Translations under genes and position numbers: made by a program
Assembly (NCBI GenBank): GCA_033439795.1
Contig: JAUTDP010000015.1
Location: 248,001 to 312,000, forward strand
DNA: 64,000 bases
Origin: Sordaria brevicollis
Taxonomy: Eukaryota; Ascomycota; Sordariomycetes; Sordariales; Sordariaceae
Direction of reading: 5' to 3'
Shown: one piece after another, positions 35,692 through 46,094 of the stretch
Numbering within the stretch: the first letter of the stretch is position 1
How the letters are laid out: the number at the start of each line of letters is the position of its first letter
Notes under the pieces: model-generated
Seen by the model: the letters and a program-made list of their open reading frames with translations, nothing else
Told to the model about the DNA's origin: nothing
The model's database searches: none

Positions 35692-38600
35692 GATGCTCCT
35701 ATATATAAAGAGATTATCTATTAAATTACGGTAGCCAAAATCGCTGAGTAAATTAGCCTTAATAAAATTACGGAAGAAGATGCAAAAAAGTTTCTTAAAA
35801 AGAATCGACGGTTAATACTATTAAAGGAGGAAGTTATAATTAAGGTCCCCGAACGGTATTATAAAAATATTTTAACTTTTTTACCCTAATTAGCGGAGGA
35901 GGTCCTATTTTATTATATTTATAATTATAAAATTAAATTATTATTAGGCGCTAAGCCGCTTAGCGTTCGCGCTCGCCCGACGTCCTTTATCGAAATTTCG
36001 GTTATTAAATAATAAATTAATAATAATCTTCGTAAGAATTTTATCCGCCCCTTATAATTAATTACGGTTACCCCTATCCTTTTAATTAAAAAACCGGGCG
36101 GCGGAGTCCGAATTTATATAAATTATAAAAGTATTAATAATATTATTTTAAAGTCCCGTTACCCGTTCCTATTAATTAAAGAGATTTTAAATTCGATTTA
36201 TAAAATAAAGATTTTTATTAAATTAAATATTATTATTATATTTAATCGAATACGGGTTAAAGAGGGCTACGAATAATTAATTATATTTATTATTCGCTTC
36301 GGTTTATTCGAATCCTTAATTTATCCGTTTAATTTTTAAAGCGCGCTAAGTACGTTTTAAAATTATATTAATAATATCCTATATAATATTTTCGACGTTT
36401 ATATAACCGTATATTTTAACGATATTTTAGTTTATTTTAATAATGAAGAGGAATACGAGCGGTATATTAATAAAGTTTTAAAACGAATAATTAAAATAAG
36501 ATTATAAATTGATATCGATAAGTACGAATTTTATATAATATATACGAAGTATTTAAATCTAATTATTACGCCCGGTAATATTGAAATAGATCCCGAAAAG
36601 GTCGCCGCTGTTATATTATAGTAAATTCCCGATTCTAAACGTTCGTTATAGCGCTTCCTAGGTTTCGTTAATTTTTACCGACGTTTTATAAAATACTTTT
36701 TAATTATAGTAAAATTACTTTACGAATTAATTAAAAAAAAAATACCTATAGATTAGAAATAGATAAAGCGGTATTAAAATTCTTTCGAGGTATTAAAAAG
36801 AGCTTTTATAAGCGGATTAATTTTATATATTTATAATTAATTTAAACTAATTATCGTAAAGACGGACGCTTTAAATTAAATTTATAAAAAAACCTTATTA
36901 CAATATAATAATAATAGTATTTTATAACTAATCGCCTATTTTAATTAAAGATATTCCGCCGCTAAATATAATTATAATATTTATAATAAAAAATTATTAA
37001 TTATTATTAAAGTATTAAAGGAGTAGAAATTAGAATTTAAAGGAGTATAATAATTATTTAAAATCCTTATAAATTATCGGAATTTAAAGATATTTATAAC
37101 GAATAAATAATTAACGCCCCGCTATATAAAATAATTTTAATTCTTATTTCGTTTTAATTTTATAATTAAATATCGACCGGGTTCCCTCTAAATTCGCCCC
37201 GACGCCTTTAACCGCAAATTAAAAAATATTTTTAAGAATATAAATAACGAACGGCTATTAATATATAATAAGGTCCTATTAAATAAAAATTTCTTTATTA
37301 ATAGCGTTTTTATTTTAAAGCCGGAAGACGAATTAAACGTAAGAAACTTTATCGATTATAAATATAAAGTTCTAAGAGAAATAGAATTAGAGGAATTAAT
37401 AGGAATTGAATATTTATATAAATTAAATATCCTAAACGAAAAATTAATAAATAATTTAATAATAGAATTTTATAAAAAATCTACCTTCTTATAAAACGTT
37501 TTAACTTACTTATTAGACCCTAACCGTCGTATATAATTAAAAGAGGTATATAAATAAATAGTAAAAACTTTATTCGTAAAATACCGCGTTATTTAAGGAC
37601 GTATTTATTTTAAAAATACTATTATCGTAAACTTTAATAATTTTACTCTTTATTTATAACTCCTTCGACGTATTTACAATTCGCTATTAATAAAGTATTT
37701 AAATAAAGAAAAAACCTTCTACTTATTATTATAATTTTATTTTTAATTAAGGATATATTAATCCATTAAAACGTATTATAAAGCGTATTTTCAATATATA
37801 AAAATAAAGCCTTTACAATATTCCCTTTATAATTTATTAAAATTATTAACCGTTCCTTTCGTATTATAAAAGGATATTTCCATTAATTATATTACCCCAT
37901 TAATACCCTATTTTCGAAAGGGATAGGAATTTAAATATATTATAGTAATTATCGACCGGTTAATTAAAATATATTATTTTATCCCTTATAAAACTTTAAT
38001 AGCGGAAGAATTAATAGAGTATTTTATTAATAAAATTTATAGCCTTTATAGCGTACCCGATATTATTATTTCCAATTGTAATACGCAATTTATTTCGACG
38101 TTTTAAAAGACCCTATTTTTAAAATTAAAAGTAAATTTAAAACCTTCGTCCATTTTCTATTCATTTACTAATAATTAAACCGAACGTATTAACGCCGAAA
38201 TAAAACGCTACTTAAGGATTTATATTAATTAAACTTAAAATAATTAAATCGATTAATTATTAATTGCAAAATTTATAAAAAATAATATTATTTCTAAAAT
38301 TATAAGAATATCCCCCTTCTTTACTAATTATAATTTTAACCCGTATATAAATATTAAACCGGCTACCTTTTACCTTCTTAAATTATCGAAGGTTTAAAAG
38401 GCCAAATTCTTTAAAATTTATAAAATAATAAAATAGTTTAAAATTATCCTCGATTTCGTAATAATTAAAATAAAATAAATATAATAATATTATAAAAATA
38501 ACGCTAATATTAGGAGATTGGACGCCCCGGTTTATAAACCGGGCGATATAATCCTCTTCGATACCTAAAATTTCGAAACCGGTCGCCCGTACGCTAAATT

Positions 38601-39000
38601 TATTCCGCTTTTCGAAAATCCTTTCTTAATTATTAAAACTAATATTTATTTTATTACTCTTAAATTATTAATTAATATAAAGTATAGACGGATTTTTAAT
38701 GTAAATAAAGTAAAATTTTAATTATTAGCGGGGTTATTAAGTTAAATATAATAATAATAGGATATCTGCGCTAATATAAAGAGGATTATATATTAAACGG
38801 ATAACGGCGAAAACTCTTTCGAATAGAATTTCGTAAAAATCGATAAATATAAGAAAGAAAGGGGTTATTAAATATATTACGTCGTTTAGGCTCCCTTTTA
38901 TAAACCTAATTAATAATTACGTACTAATATAATAATATATTTAAAGAAGGTTAGGGAATTTTATGAAAAGTATCCCAACGCCCTAATATTATTAAATTAA
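35692..39000 (+). pseudogene. Dead pol of the gypsy-type element (RT, RNase H, integrase)
   Basis: In the plus-strand frames the Ty3-type reverse transcriptase order is visible: KKPGGGVR, an NYKSIN block, SRYPFLLIKEIL, RVKEGYE and the YFNDIL active-site remnant. A tether and RNase H region follow, then integrase with IIDRLIK and a later GDIILFDT block. Stops sit mainly where Gln or Trp codons would be, as RIP produces. Confidence 0.8.
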
Positions 39001-39259
39001 ATTAAGGCCGAGAGGAAGAAATTTAAAGAGGAGGTATAGAGATTAGAAGAATTAAAAATACCGTCGGAAGAGGGGGATTCGCTAGTGGAGAATACGGAGG
39101 CTCCGGCTAAAAAATAGAAGGAAGTAAGGAAGAGATCGCTATAATTAAAGACCGCCGCGGCTATAAAAACTTTTCGAAGTATAGTAATACGTTTAATAGA
39201 AATTTCTATTATTTTATATAATAATAATTAATTATATAGCTTTTTTTAATTAAGGGTAG

Positions 39260-39556
39260 TATTATAGGCTTAATTTAATAATTATATATAATTTAATTAC
39301 GTGTTTATATTAAAGTTGTAATTATTATTAAGATAATTATAACCTTATTCGGCTGGCCCGCCGCCGCGGTCGTACAACGATACAGTCGCAGTCCCGGTTA
39401 TATAACTACGCGCGCGCCCTGCGCGCGTATAATCTATACGCTATACCCTTATAAGGGCAGCCACCCGCGTATAGCTTCGCTCCCTTTCCTCTTTTCCTTC
39501 CTCGTATAATATCGCATATCCCATTCTACCTACCTTGGTCGTGTTTACCCGTGATA
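39260..39556 (+). repeat. Right LTR of the nested gypsy-type element
   Basis: Full-length partner of the left LTR, same length. Its 3' two thirds keep more C and G (for example GGCTGGCCCGCC, CAGCCACCCGCG) than the left copy, whereas its 5' end is more mutated. Confidence 0.93.
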
Positions 39557-39561
39557 ACGCT

Positions 39562-41319
39562 CTATATATAAAGAAAGGGTAATTACTAAAAATACAATCG
39601 AATCCCTAATCGTTATTAATAAATTCTAGAGCCTCTACCGTTATTAATTACCGTTAATACTTCGCAATTATAAGGACTTCGATAAACATCCTTTAAACGA
39701 CCTCTTTAAATAAGCCGAACGAATTTATTTCGAAAATTATAAATAAATAAAAATTTAAGTAAAAGTAGACTGTAACGAACCTAAAGTTAAGGGTAAACAA
39801 ATCTTTAATTATATATAAATATATATTTATAAATATTTTAAAAATAATTATTTTAATAAAGTTAAAACTCGTTTAATTATATATAAAAATTAATAAATAA
39901 AGATTATAAGGTAAGAAATTTATACTTCTACCTTAATAAGAAGGTCCTTCCATACCCTTATAATTATAACCTTACGCTTTAACCTTAAATTTATTTAATA
40001 GGACGCAATTAACGCCTTTGTAAATACAATAATAAACGAAGAGATTTATATATATATACCGCTAAATTATTATATTTAAGAAAAAGTATTTAAAATCTTT
40101 AAAATACTATATAATCTTCGTCGTTCCCTACTACTATAATAATAAGAATTCATAAGGATATTTAAAGCCTTAAAATTCTACGCAATCCTTAAAAATCTTT
40201 ATATTCTAATTAATAATAATATTTTAGTTTTCTATTATATTAATAATATTATTTTTTATTATTACCCTATTAAGGAGGAAATTACCCGGTAATATATAAA
40301 GATTCTATAATCCCGGTATAATTTAATTAGAGGAGAGGAATTATAATAATTTTTAGGCATTAAAGTAATCTATAATCGTAAAACCCGTAAAATCTAATTA
40401 TTTTAACGGTTATACCTTCAAAAGATTTATAAATTCGCCGATAATAAGCGTATTACCTAAATCCTAATAAATAATATCGAATTAATACCTTATAATTATA
40501 AAGCTATTAACCAATTTATTTATTAATATTAAATTAAAATTGGGTCTATATTCTACGCCGCTATTATTACTAAATTAAATATTACCTTTACAACCAATCG
40601 ATTTACTAAATATAATTATAACTTAAGATTAGAATATTATAAGGCCGCGGATAAAATATTATATTACCTTTTTACTACCGTAGACTTAACCTTATATTAT
40701 AAAGGAAATATTAAATTTTAATTTATTTTTAACGCCTCCTTTGCCGATAATTCCGTCGACCGCAAAAGTTCCTAAAGTTTTACAATAAAGCTATATAATA
40801 AATTCATCTATTAAGGAGCCTCTAAATAATTAATAATAATTACCTCTATAATTAAAGCAAAATTCGTAGCCCTTTCTAACGTCGTTAAAGAAGTATTATA
40901 TATTATAAAACTATTTAGAAGTCTTATACTAAAACTCTCCAACCCTACCCCAATTCTCGAATATAATAATATCTAAATATTTAAAATCCTAAATATAGAA
41001 ATTTTAAAATTAATAACTAAATTCCGCTATATCGATATTTACTAATACTAATTAAAGTAGGAAATATAGGTAAGGATAATTAAAATATAGTATTTCGAAA
41101 TTTTAAAGATGCCTACAAATAATATAACCAAAGTATTAACCATAGAGAAATACTAAGAGTTCAAGAAGTTAATAGGGATAGATTTTATACGAAATAAAGA
41201 AGGTTATTAGCGGGTAGAATACTTAAAAATTAAAGAAATAAATAAAGAGGAGTAATTAATCTTATATAAATAGCTTTAAATTTATTTATTTTAGGAAATA
41301 AATTACATTTGGGGAGGTA
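39562..41319 (+). pseudogene. Dead RT-RNase H part of the copia-type polyprotein
   Basis: Continuation of the outer element after the nested insertion. A copia-type reverse transcriptase and RNase H can be followed by conserved fragments: KFRYIDIY, MPTNNITKVLT and EFKKLIGIDFI near the end. Many stops at former Gln/Trp codons. Confidence 0.8.
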
Positions 41320-41508
41320 TATTAAATTAGAGGGTAGATTCGACTAGTAGAAATAGGCTTACGTAAGGCGCCCCAGCCACTAGATTCTGGCTGCAGACCT
41401 TCCTAATAGTCTAGGCACCCCCAATTCGGGTTCCACAGAACTCTTCTAAATATACACATCAATTTTTAACCCTCAATTACAATATCCACTTTACTGTGCA
41501 ATCTGACA
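41320..41508 (+). repeat. Right LTR of the outer copia-type element
   Basis: It starts TATTAAATTAGAGGG (RIP version of the left TGTTAGATTAG) and ends CAATCTGACA. The outer half is nearly unmutated relative to the left copy. Confidence 0.93.
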
Positions 41509-41513
41509 CATTT

Positions 41514-41912
41514 CATCCAAAAGTTCTTATCAATAACGCGCTTGATGCCGCCTTGCCAGGCTTGGTTCGAAAGTTCTGGGCAACACCTGACAACCATGAT
41601 AGGTTCTCGACCATTACTGGTAATCATTATCTCGTCCATCCCGGTCTTGGAGGGGACCGTTGTGATGGGTTCGCATGGTGAATCCTGGGCGGCGCTGGGG
41701 TAAGGATGATGTCAACTATTTATCGACCATGAGATTTTATCTCATATATAAAACCAATGCCCTCGTTTTGGATCAAGACTTAAGCACTGGATCCCCAAAA
41801 CTCGACAGACCTTGAACAATTTTATCAGCCATCATTCAACTTTCGCTCTGTCAGACTACCAACAACAAACCAAACTCACTTCCACCGCCAACACCATCAA
41901 ACCATATAAAAA
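41514..41912. other. Short region between the transposon and the next gene
   Basis: Normal-composition DNA. TCATATATAAAA near 41741-41752 is a plausible TATA element for the gene at 41913. A 61-codon frame crosses the right edge of the LTR. Confidence 0.45.
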
Positions 41913-42614
41913 ATGCTAGCCCGCCGCGGCGTAATAGCCGATCAACTCTCCGACTCTCAAGTCGACGAAATCCTCGGCAGCAGCACGAGTCGCAGGGACC
42001 GCTCAAACTCCCGCTCCCGCTCCCGCTCCCAATCCGCAGCAGAACAACAACCAGAACCCACAACCACATCCGCACCATGCGGAACCATACCGCCCCAGGA
42101 AGCTCATCACCATTCGCATTCGAATAAAGAAACACTCCGCCAAGCGCAGGGAAAACACCACAACCACCACCAATGGGATAACTTACCTGGCATAACTTCG
42201 GAGGCGGAGGTTTTGAGGCAGATGAGGGAGCAGGGGCAGGGTCAGAAGCAACGAAGGGATAATGGGCGGAGAGAAGTGGCACTGGAAGGGCAGGCGGGGA
42301 GTACGCCACGACAGGGACAAGGTGATGGGAAGGGGAAACAGAGGGAGGGGAGGGAGGGGAGTCGGGGACGAGAGGGTACGGGGGAGAGTCATGGTTAGTC
42401 AACCAACGCCGGAACATTATGCACATAGGATGATATTTGCTGACAATTCCTGGATGCAGAAGGTGGCCAGAGTCACTCACGAGATCGAAGAAGGTCTTCT
42501 GCTTCGTCAATGGGAGGAGGAAGAGGAGGAACAGGAGGAGGGACAGAGGGGTATGACCCGAATGATTACGACCGAGGAGCGTACGTGGAGACTAGTAGAG
42601 TCGGGTTGGAGTAG
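41913..42614 (+). CDS. Hypothetical low-complexity basic protein
   Basis: Two exons (41913-42393 and 42460-42614) around a 66-nt GTTAGT...CAG intron with a TGCTGAC branch site give 211 residues. The N terminus MLARRGVIADQLSDSQVDEI looks ordered. It is followed by an Arg/Ser repeat (RSNSRSRSRSQS), a His-rich patch, Arg/Gln/Gly-rich sequence and, in exon 2, SRDRRRSS, a Gly-rich patch and YDPNDYDRGAYVE. The splice was chosen because the exon 2 frame it opens is more protein-like than the two alternatives. I recognise no family; SR-like composition hints at RNA or nucleic-acid contacts, but that is weak. It lies 400 bp from the RIPed transposon. Confidence 0.55.
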
Positions 42615-42871
42615 TTATCATCTTTATTTACTTCTGCCTCTTGTTGTCGCACGAATTTATGACATTCTTGGGTACCTACAGGCTGAACACGTCTGTCTCA
42701 TCTTCGACTAACAATACGGCGTGCAGCTTCGACAGCACCTCCATCTCATGTTTTTCTTTTTTCTTTTCTTCACATCACTCCAGTCCTGCAGTTCGTGTCT
42801 CCAACCATCCAACCCCCCAATCCAGGACAGTACCAAATACCAAGATGACCTCCTTCGTTCAAAAACATGAT

Positions 42872-43756
42872 TCACTGCAGATTAACAAACAACCCCCCAT
42901 CAACCAACACCTGCGCCCCAGTCACATACCCACTCAACTCCTCACTCGCCAAAAACACCGCCGGCCCGCTTACATCCTCCGGCCTCCCCAGTCTCCCCAG
43001 CGGTATCCTACCCTCCATATACCTCCTCTTCTCCCCCGTCTCTTTCGTCCCCCCTTCCTCCCCCTCCCTCCTCAAATCCTTTTCATTCAACTGCGTCTCC
43101 ACAGTCCCCGGCAACAGCGCATTACACCTAACCCCATACCTCCCCAACGCGCACGCAGCACTTTGCATCAAACTCAACACCCCCGCCTTGGTAGGCGTGT
43201 AATGCGCCTGCTCCGCTCCTCCCACCAGCGCTGATATCGATGATATCCCTATGATGCTCCCGCCGGGCGGGGATTGGTGGAGGGCCATCTGCCTAGCAGC
43301 TGCTTGCACCAAGTAAAATGCTCCGTCAAGGTTCGTGCGCACGGTGTTGGAGTACAAATCGGCGGATATGTCCAAAAAGGAGGCAAACTGGCATATACCG
43401 GCGTTGGAGACGCAAATGTCGACGCGGCCGGTGCCGAAGGTTTGGAGGGCGAATTGGATTAGGGAGGGGCCGGTGGAGGGGAGACGGATGTCGCCGGGGA
43501 GGAGGGCGAGGGTGCCGATTGTGATACCACTGGGGGAAGTGGACGAGGAAGGGGAGGAATATTGGGATTTGAGGGCGGCGGCTTCGGAGAGGAGGGAGTC
43601 GATGTGGGAACGGTCGGTGGAGGAGGAGGAGGGGAGGTGGTTGACGGCTACGTGGCAGCCTTGGGAGAGGAAGGCGAGGGTGATGGCGCGGCCTATGCCG
43701 GTGGTGCCGCCGGTTATTATGGCGACTTTGTTGGGGAGGAGGTTGTTTGGTTTCAT
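42872..43756 (-). CDS. lra1: L-rhamnose 1-dehydrogenase (LRA1-type SDR)
   Basis: An intronless frame of 294 residues. SDR signatures: TGGTTGIG (15-22), PGDI near 87-90, SNAG (117-120), active-site Ser in GISSIS (170-175) and YTPTK (Y186, K190). The blocks SIIGISSISALVGGA, HYTPTKAG and the terminal VDGGLFVNLQ match the fungal L-rhamnose dehydrogenases such as Pichia LRA1 as I recall them. The enzyme oxidises L-rhamnose to L-rhamnono-lactone with NAD(P)+ in the cytosol, the first step of the non-phosphorylated rhamnose pathway. A Ser-rich insertion (about 43-77) lengthens the protein relative to the yeast enzyme. The neighbouring rhamnonate dehydratase and regulator genes support the call. Confidence 0.88.
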   Translation of the reverse strand: MKPNNLLPNKVAIITGGTTGIGRAITLAFLSQGCHVAVNHLPSSSSTDRSHIDSLLSEAAALKSQYSSPSSSTSPSGITIGTLALLPGDIRLPSTGPSLIQFALQTFGTGRVDICVSNAGICQFASFLDISADLYSNTVRTNLDGAFYLVQAAARQMALHQSPPGGSIIGISSISALVGGAEQAHYTPTKAGVLSLMQSAACALGRYGVRCNALLPGTVETQLNEKDLRREGEEGGTKETGEKRRYMEGRIPLGRLGRPEDVSGPAVFLASEELSGYVTGAQVLVDGGLFVNLQ

Positions 43757-44617
43757 TTTGAGATATGGGGTGGTTAGGACTTTGGGTAAAGGTAACTCTG
43801 GCGGGAGGGTAAGGAGGATGGCAAGAGGACGGCGGTGGACGGTGGGTATTGGCTAAATTGAGTGAGAGGTGTCGAGGAGATTAGGGTTGGGAGTTGTTTC
43901 GAAGGATCTTGTTGTAAACTAATGGCAAGGAGGTTCCTGAAGCAAGAACAAAGAACAGCTGCTGTCAAAGTCACTCCAAGAAGTGATCACGGACAAGAAA
44001 GATGGTGTTGAAGGAGGCAGTTCCTCTCCGCACCAAGCTCGCCCGAGACGACCCAATCTCTATCAATCCTCCGCATCATCTGGCCTTAGCGACCTCCATC
44101 TCATATCGTGAGGTTACATCAGTCCAATTAGTCCAACTGAAAATCATCATCACAGGCTGAAGAGCGGATGGTGTTGAAGGAATCTCAAAGGCGAAGATGA
44201 GAAGAGGGGAAGAGGGGAAGCAAGAATAAAGTGGGGCTTAACCCCAATTCGACCCACCATAGCGGGGTAGCTCGGGGCAAGTTACAGCGAGGGAGACGAG
44301 GTCAATCGTACCATCGTCGGCAATTGTCCTTCATGCGAAGCTTTCTTATGGAGGAGATGGTGTACAAGGGAATGGTTACCCTCAATCTTGTCGAAGCCTC
44401 AATACTTCAAGATCAGTTGGACTTCAAAATGGGATGAAATCTCCTGAGGTAAGAACAACAGACCTGCCATCGAGGTTCTCACGATGACGTCAGTAATGTC
44501 CCGAGGCAAGACATGATCGCGTTTCAGATGTTCCGAAGGTCAACCAGGAAAGATTGAATATCTGTCAAGTCTCTGGAGATAAACAGCAACCTAACTTACC
44601 ACATCTCTTCAACGCCT
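43757..44617. other. Spacer between lra1 and lra3
   Basis: Promoter of the dehydrogenase and 3' flank of the dehydratase, both on the minus strand. No gene recognised in 860 bp. Confidence 0.5.
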
Positions 44618-46094
44618 CTACGAACTCGTAAGCTCCCGAACCTTATCCACAAGCCCATCAACCACTCCCTCCTCCTTCCTCTCCTCTTTCTCCCCCGTCA
44701 CCCCCGGTGCCGGCGCCGTCTTTGTCTCCTCCGCAGCTGGTGTCAACCCAACCACCGGCGGCGGCGTCAACAAATACGCACTCGGAATCATCTTCGCCCT
44801 CGCCACCGGATTAACCGTCAGTCCAAACCCGGGCCTATCCAAATCGCTCGTCATCAAGTATCCCTTTGTCGGAATCGGTTCATCCAGAAACAAATCTCCA
44901 AACACGGGCAACACACTTTTCCCATCCGGCGAATTCGCCAAATACTCCTGAAACGGCGTGTTAGGCTGGCTCACAACAAAGTGGTAACTATACGGCCCAC
45001 TAGCATGCGGCACCACGGGTATATCGTACGCAGCCGCCATGGCTGCAACCCGCAAAAGCTCGGTCATGCCGCCTAGCCACATGACGTCCGGCTGGATGAT
45101 ATCGAGGTTGCGGCCTTCGATTAGCTTGCGGAAGCCATACCTAGAATACTCGTGTTCGCCGGTTGTGAATTTCACGGCTGGGTGGGCGCGTTTAATCTGC
45201 TCGAACCCATCCGGGCTGTCATCGGGCGAGAGACATTCCTCCCACCAGTTGATATCAAGGTCCTTGGTTTTTTCCACAAGCTCGATGGTGTAGGAGACGT
45301 TGAGGGACATGTAGCAATCTACCATTAGGGGGAAATCGGGCCCCACGGCTTCGCGGTGTTTGCGGAGAAAGTCAATGTTTTTTTGTAACCCCGTGTGGCC
45401 CTCCTCCGGGCAATAGGGAAGGGGGACTTTGGCGCCCCAAAACCCCATGGCTTTGGCGGCCGGAGGGTCCGGACCGGTGCAGTAAAAGGGAAGACGAGAC
45501 TTGGTGGCGCCGCCGATTAGCTTGTAGACGGGCTCGTGGCGGATTTTGCCTAGGAGATCCCAGAGGGCGAGGTCGATGACGGAGATGACGGCGACCGGAA
45601 GACCCTTGCGGCCGTAGAACATGGAGGCGCGGTACATTTGCTCGAAGAGAAAGTTGGTGTTGCGCGGGTCGGCGCCGATTAGGAAGCGTTCAAAGTGTTG
45701 GTGGACGAGCCAGCATGCTGGGGGACCTGTTTGGTGTTGTTGTTAGCTTGAATCTTGTGTGTGTCAATATTGGAGGTGAGCATACCTCCAAAGCCGGTCG
45801 CAAACCCGACGGTGCCATCGGTGGCTTCGATTTCAAGAAAGAAGGAGCCGAGGACGTTGATGCCCCAGCTTGTACGAGAGGCGCGATACTTTTCCCATTG
45901 TGAGCATGGTGTTGAGATGGGAGAGTCGATTAGCCTGTGCTGGCAGTTAGTATTCACTCATCGCCATGGCATGGTGAGTACAAGTCATACCAGTGACCGC
46001 CCTTGACATTGTGGTAATCACCACCCGAGCCCACGCCGCTGACCACAAAGGATCGTATGCTTTTGATGGTAGGAAACTCTCTTGCTGTCGCCAT
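44618..46094 (-). CDS. lra3: L-rhamnonate dehydratase (LRA3-type, enolase superfamily)
   Basis: Three exons on the minus strand (46094-45991, 45934-45786, 45726-44618), with introns of 56 and 59 nt, give 453 residues. The start MATAREFPTIK is followed by the capping domain with GGDYHNVKGGHW and GFATGFGGPPACWLVHQHF. The barrel domain carries the metal ligands D221 (MVDCYM), E247 (WWEECLSPDD) and E275 (TTGEHE), and the likely general acid/base H325 (VVPHASGPYS); their spacing fits the rhamnonate dehydratase group. The reaction removes water from L-rhamnonate to give 2-keto-3-deoxy-L-rhamnonate, step 3 of the pathway begun by LRA1. The C-terminal 40 residues are an Ala/Pro/Glu-rich extension. 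It is divergent from the Zn2Cys6 regulator across 1.8 kb. Confidence 0.92.

Larger units (their letters stand above)
34633..39556 (+). mobile_element. Nested Ty3/gypsy-type LTR retrotransposon, RIP-mutated
   Basis: Two 297-bp LTRs (34633-34929 and 39260-39556) with ACGCT duplicated at 34628-34632 and 39557-39561. Internal order is Ty3-like: reverse transcriptase (36050-36700; the YLDD box now reads YFND near 36411-36425), RNase H (about 36830-37100), then an integrase core (about 37850-38300). A C-terminal segment near 38810-39000 resembles the chromodomain end of chromoviral integrases. All but one stretch is riddled with stops and depleted of CpA. Only about 1.1 kb separates the left LTR from the reverse transcriptase. 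Confidence 0.92.
30959..41508 (+). mobile_element. Ty1/copia-type LTR retrotransposon, RIP-mutated, split by a nested element
   Basis: Two 189-bp direct repeats (30959-31147 and 41320-41508) bound the unit, and CATTT is duplicated at 30954-30958 and 41509-41513. A purine-rich tract TTTGGGGAGG lies just before the right LTR. Internal order is copia-like. The part right of the nested insertion carries the reverse transcriptase, with a mutated YVDD box (now read as YYINNI) near 40232-40249, then RNase H and a C-terminal block like ADGLTK...EKYQEFKKLIG near 41110-41190. Gag and integrase lie left of the insertion. Almost all CpA/TpG is lost and every frame is full of stops, the mark of RIP. Without the nested unit the element would be about 5.6 kb. 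Confidence 0.92.

Noticed and set aside
42262..42711. Alternative frame continuing the gene at 41913
   Set aside because: The frame opened by the GTTAGT...CAG splice is more protein-like and ends soon after; the alternative is Glu-rich and overlaps the intron.
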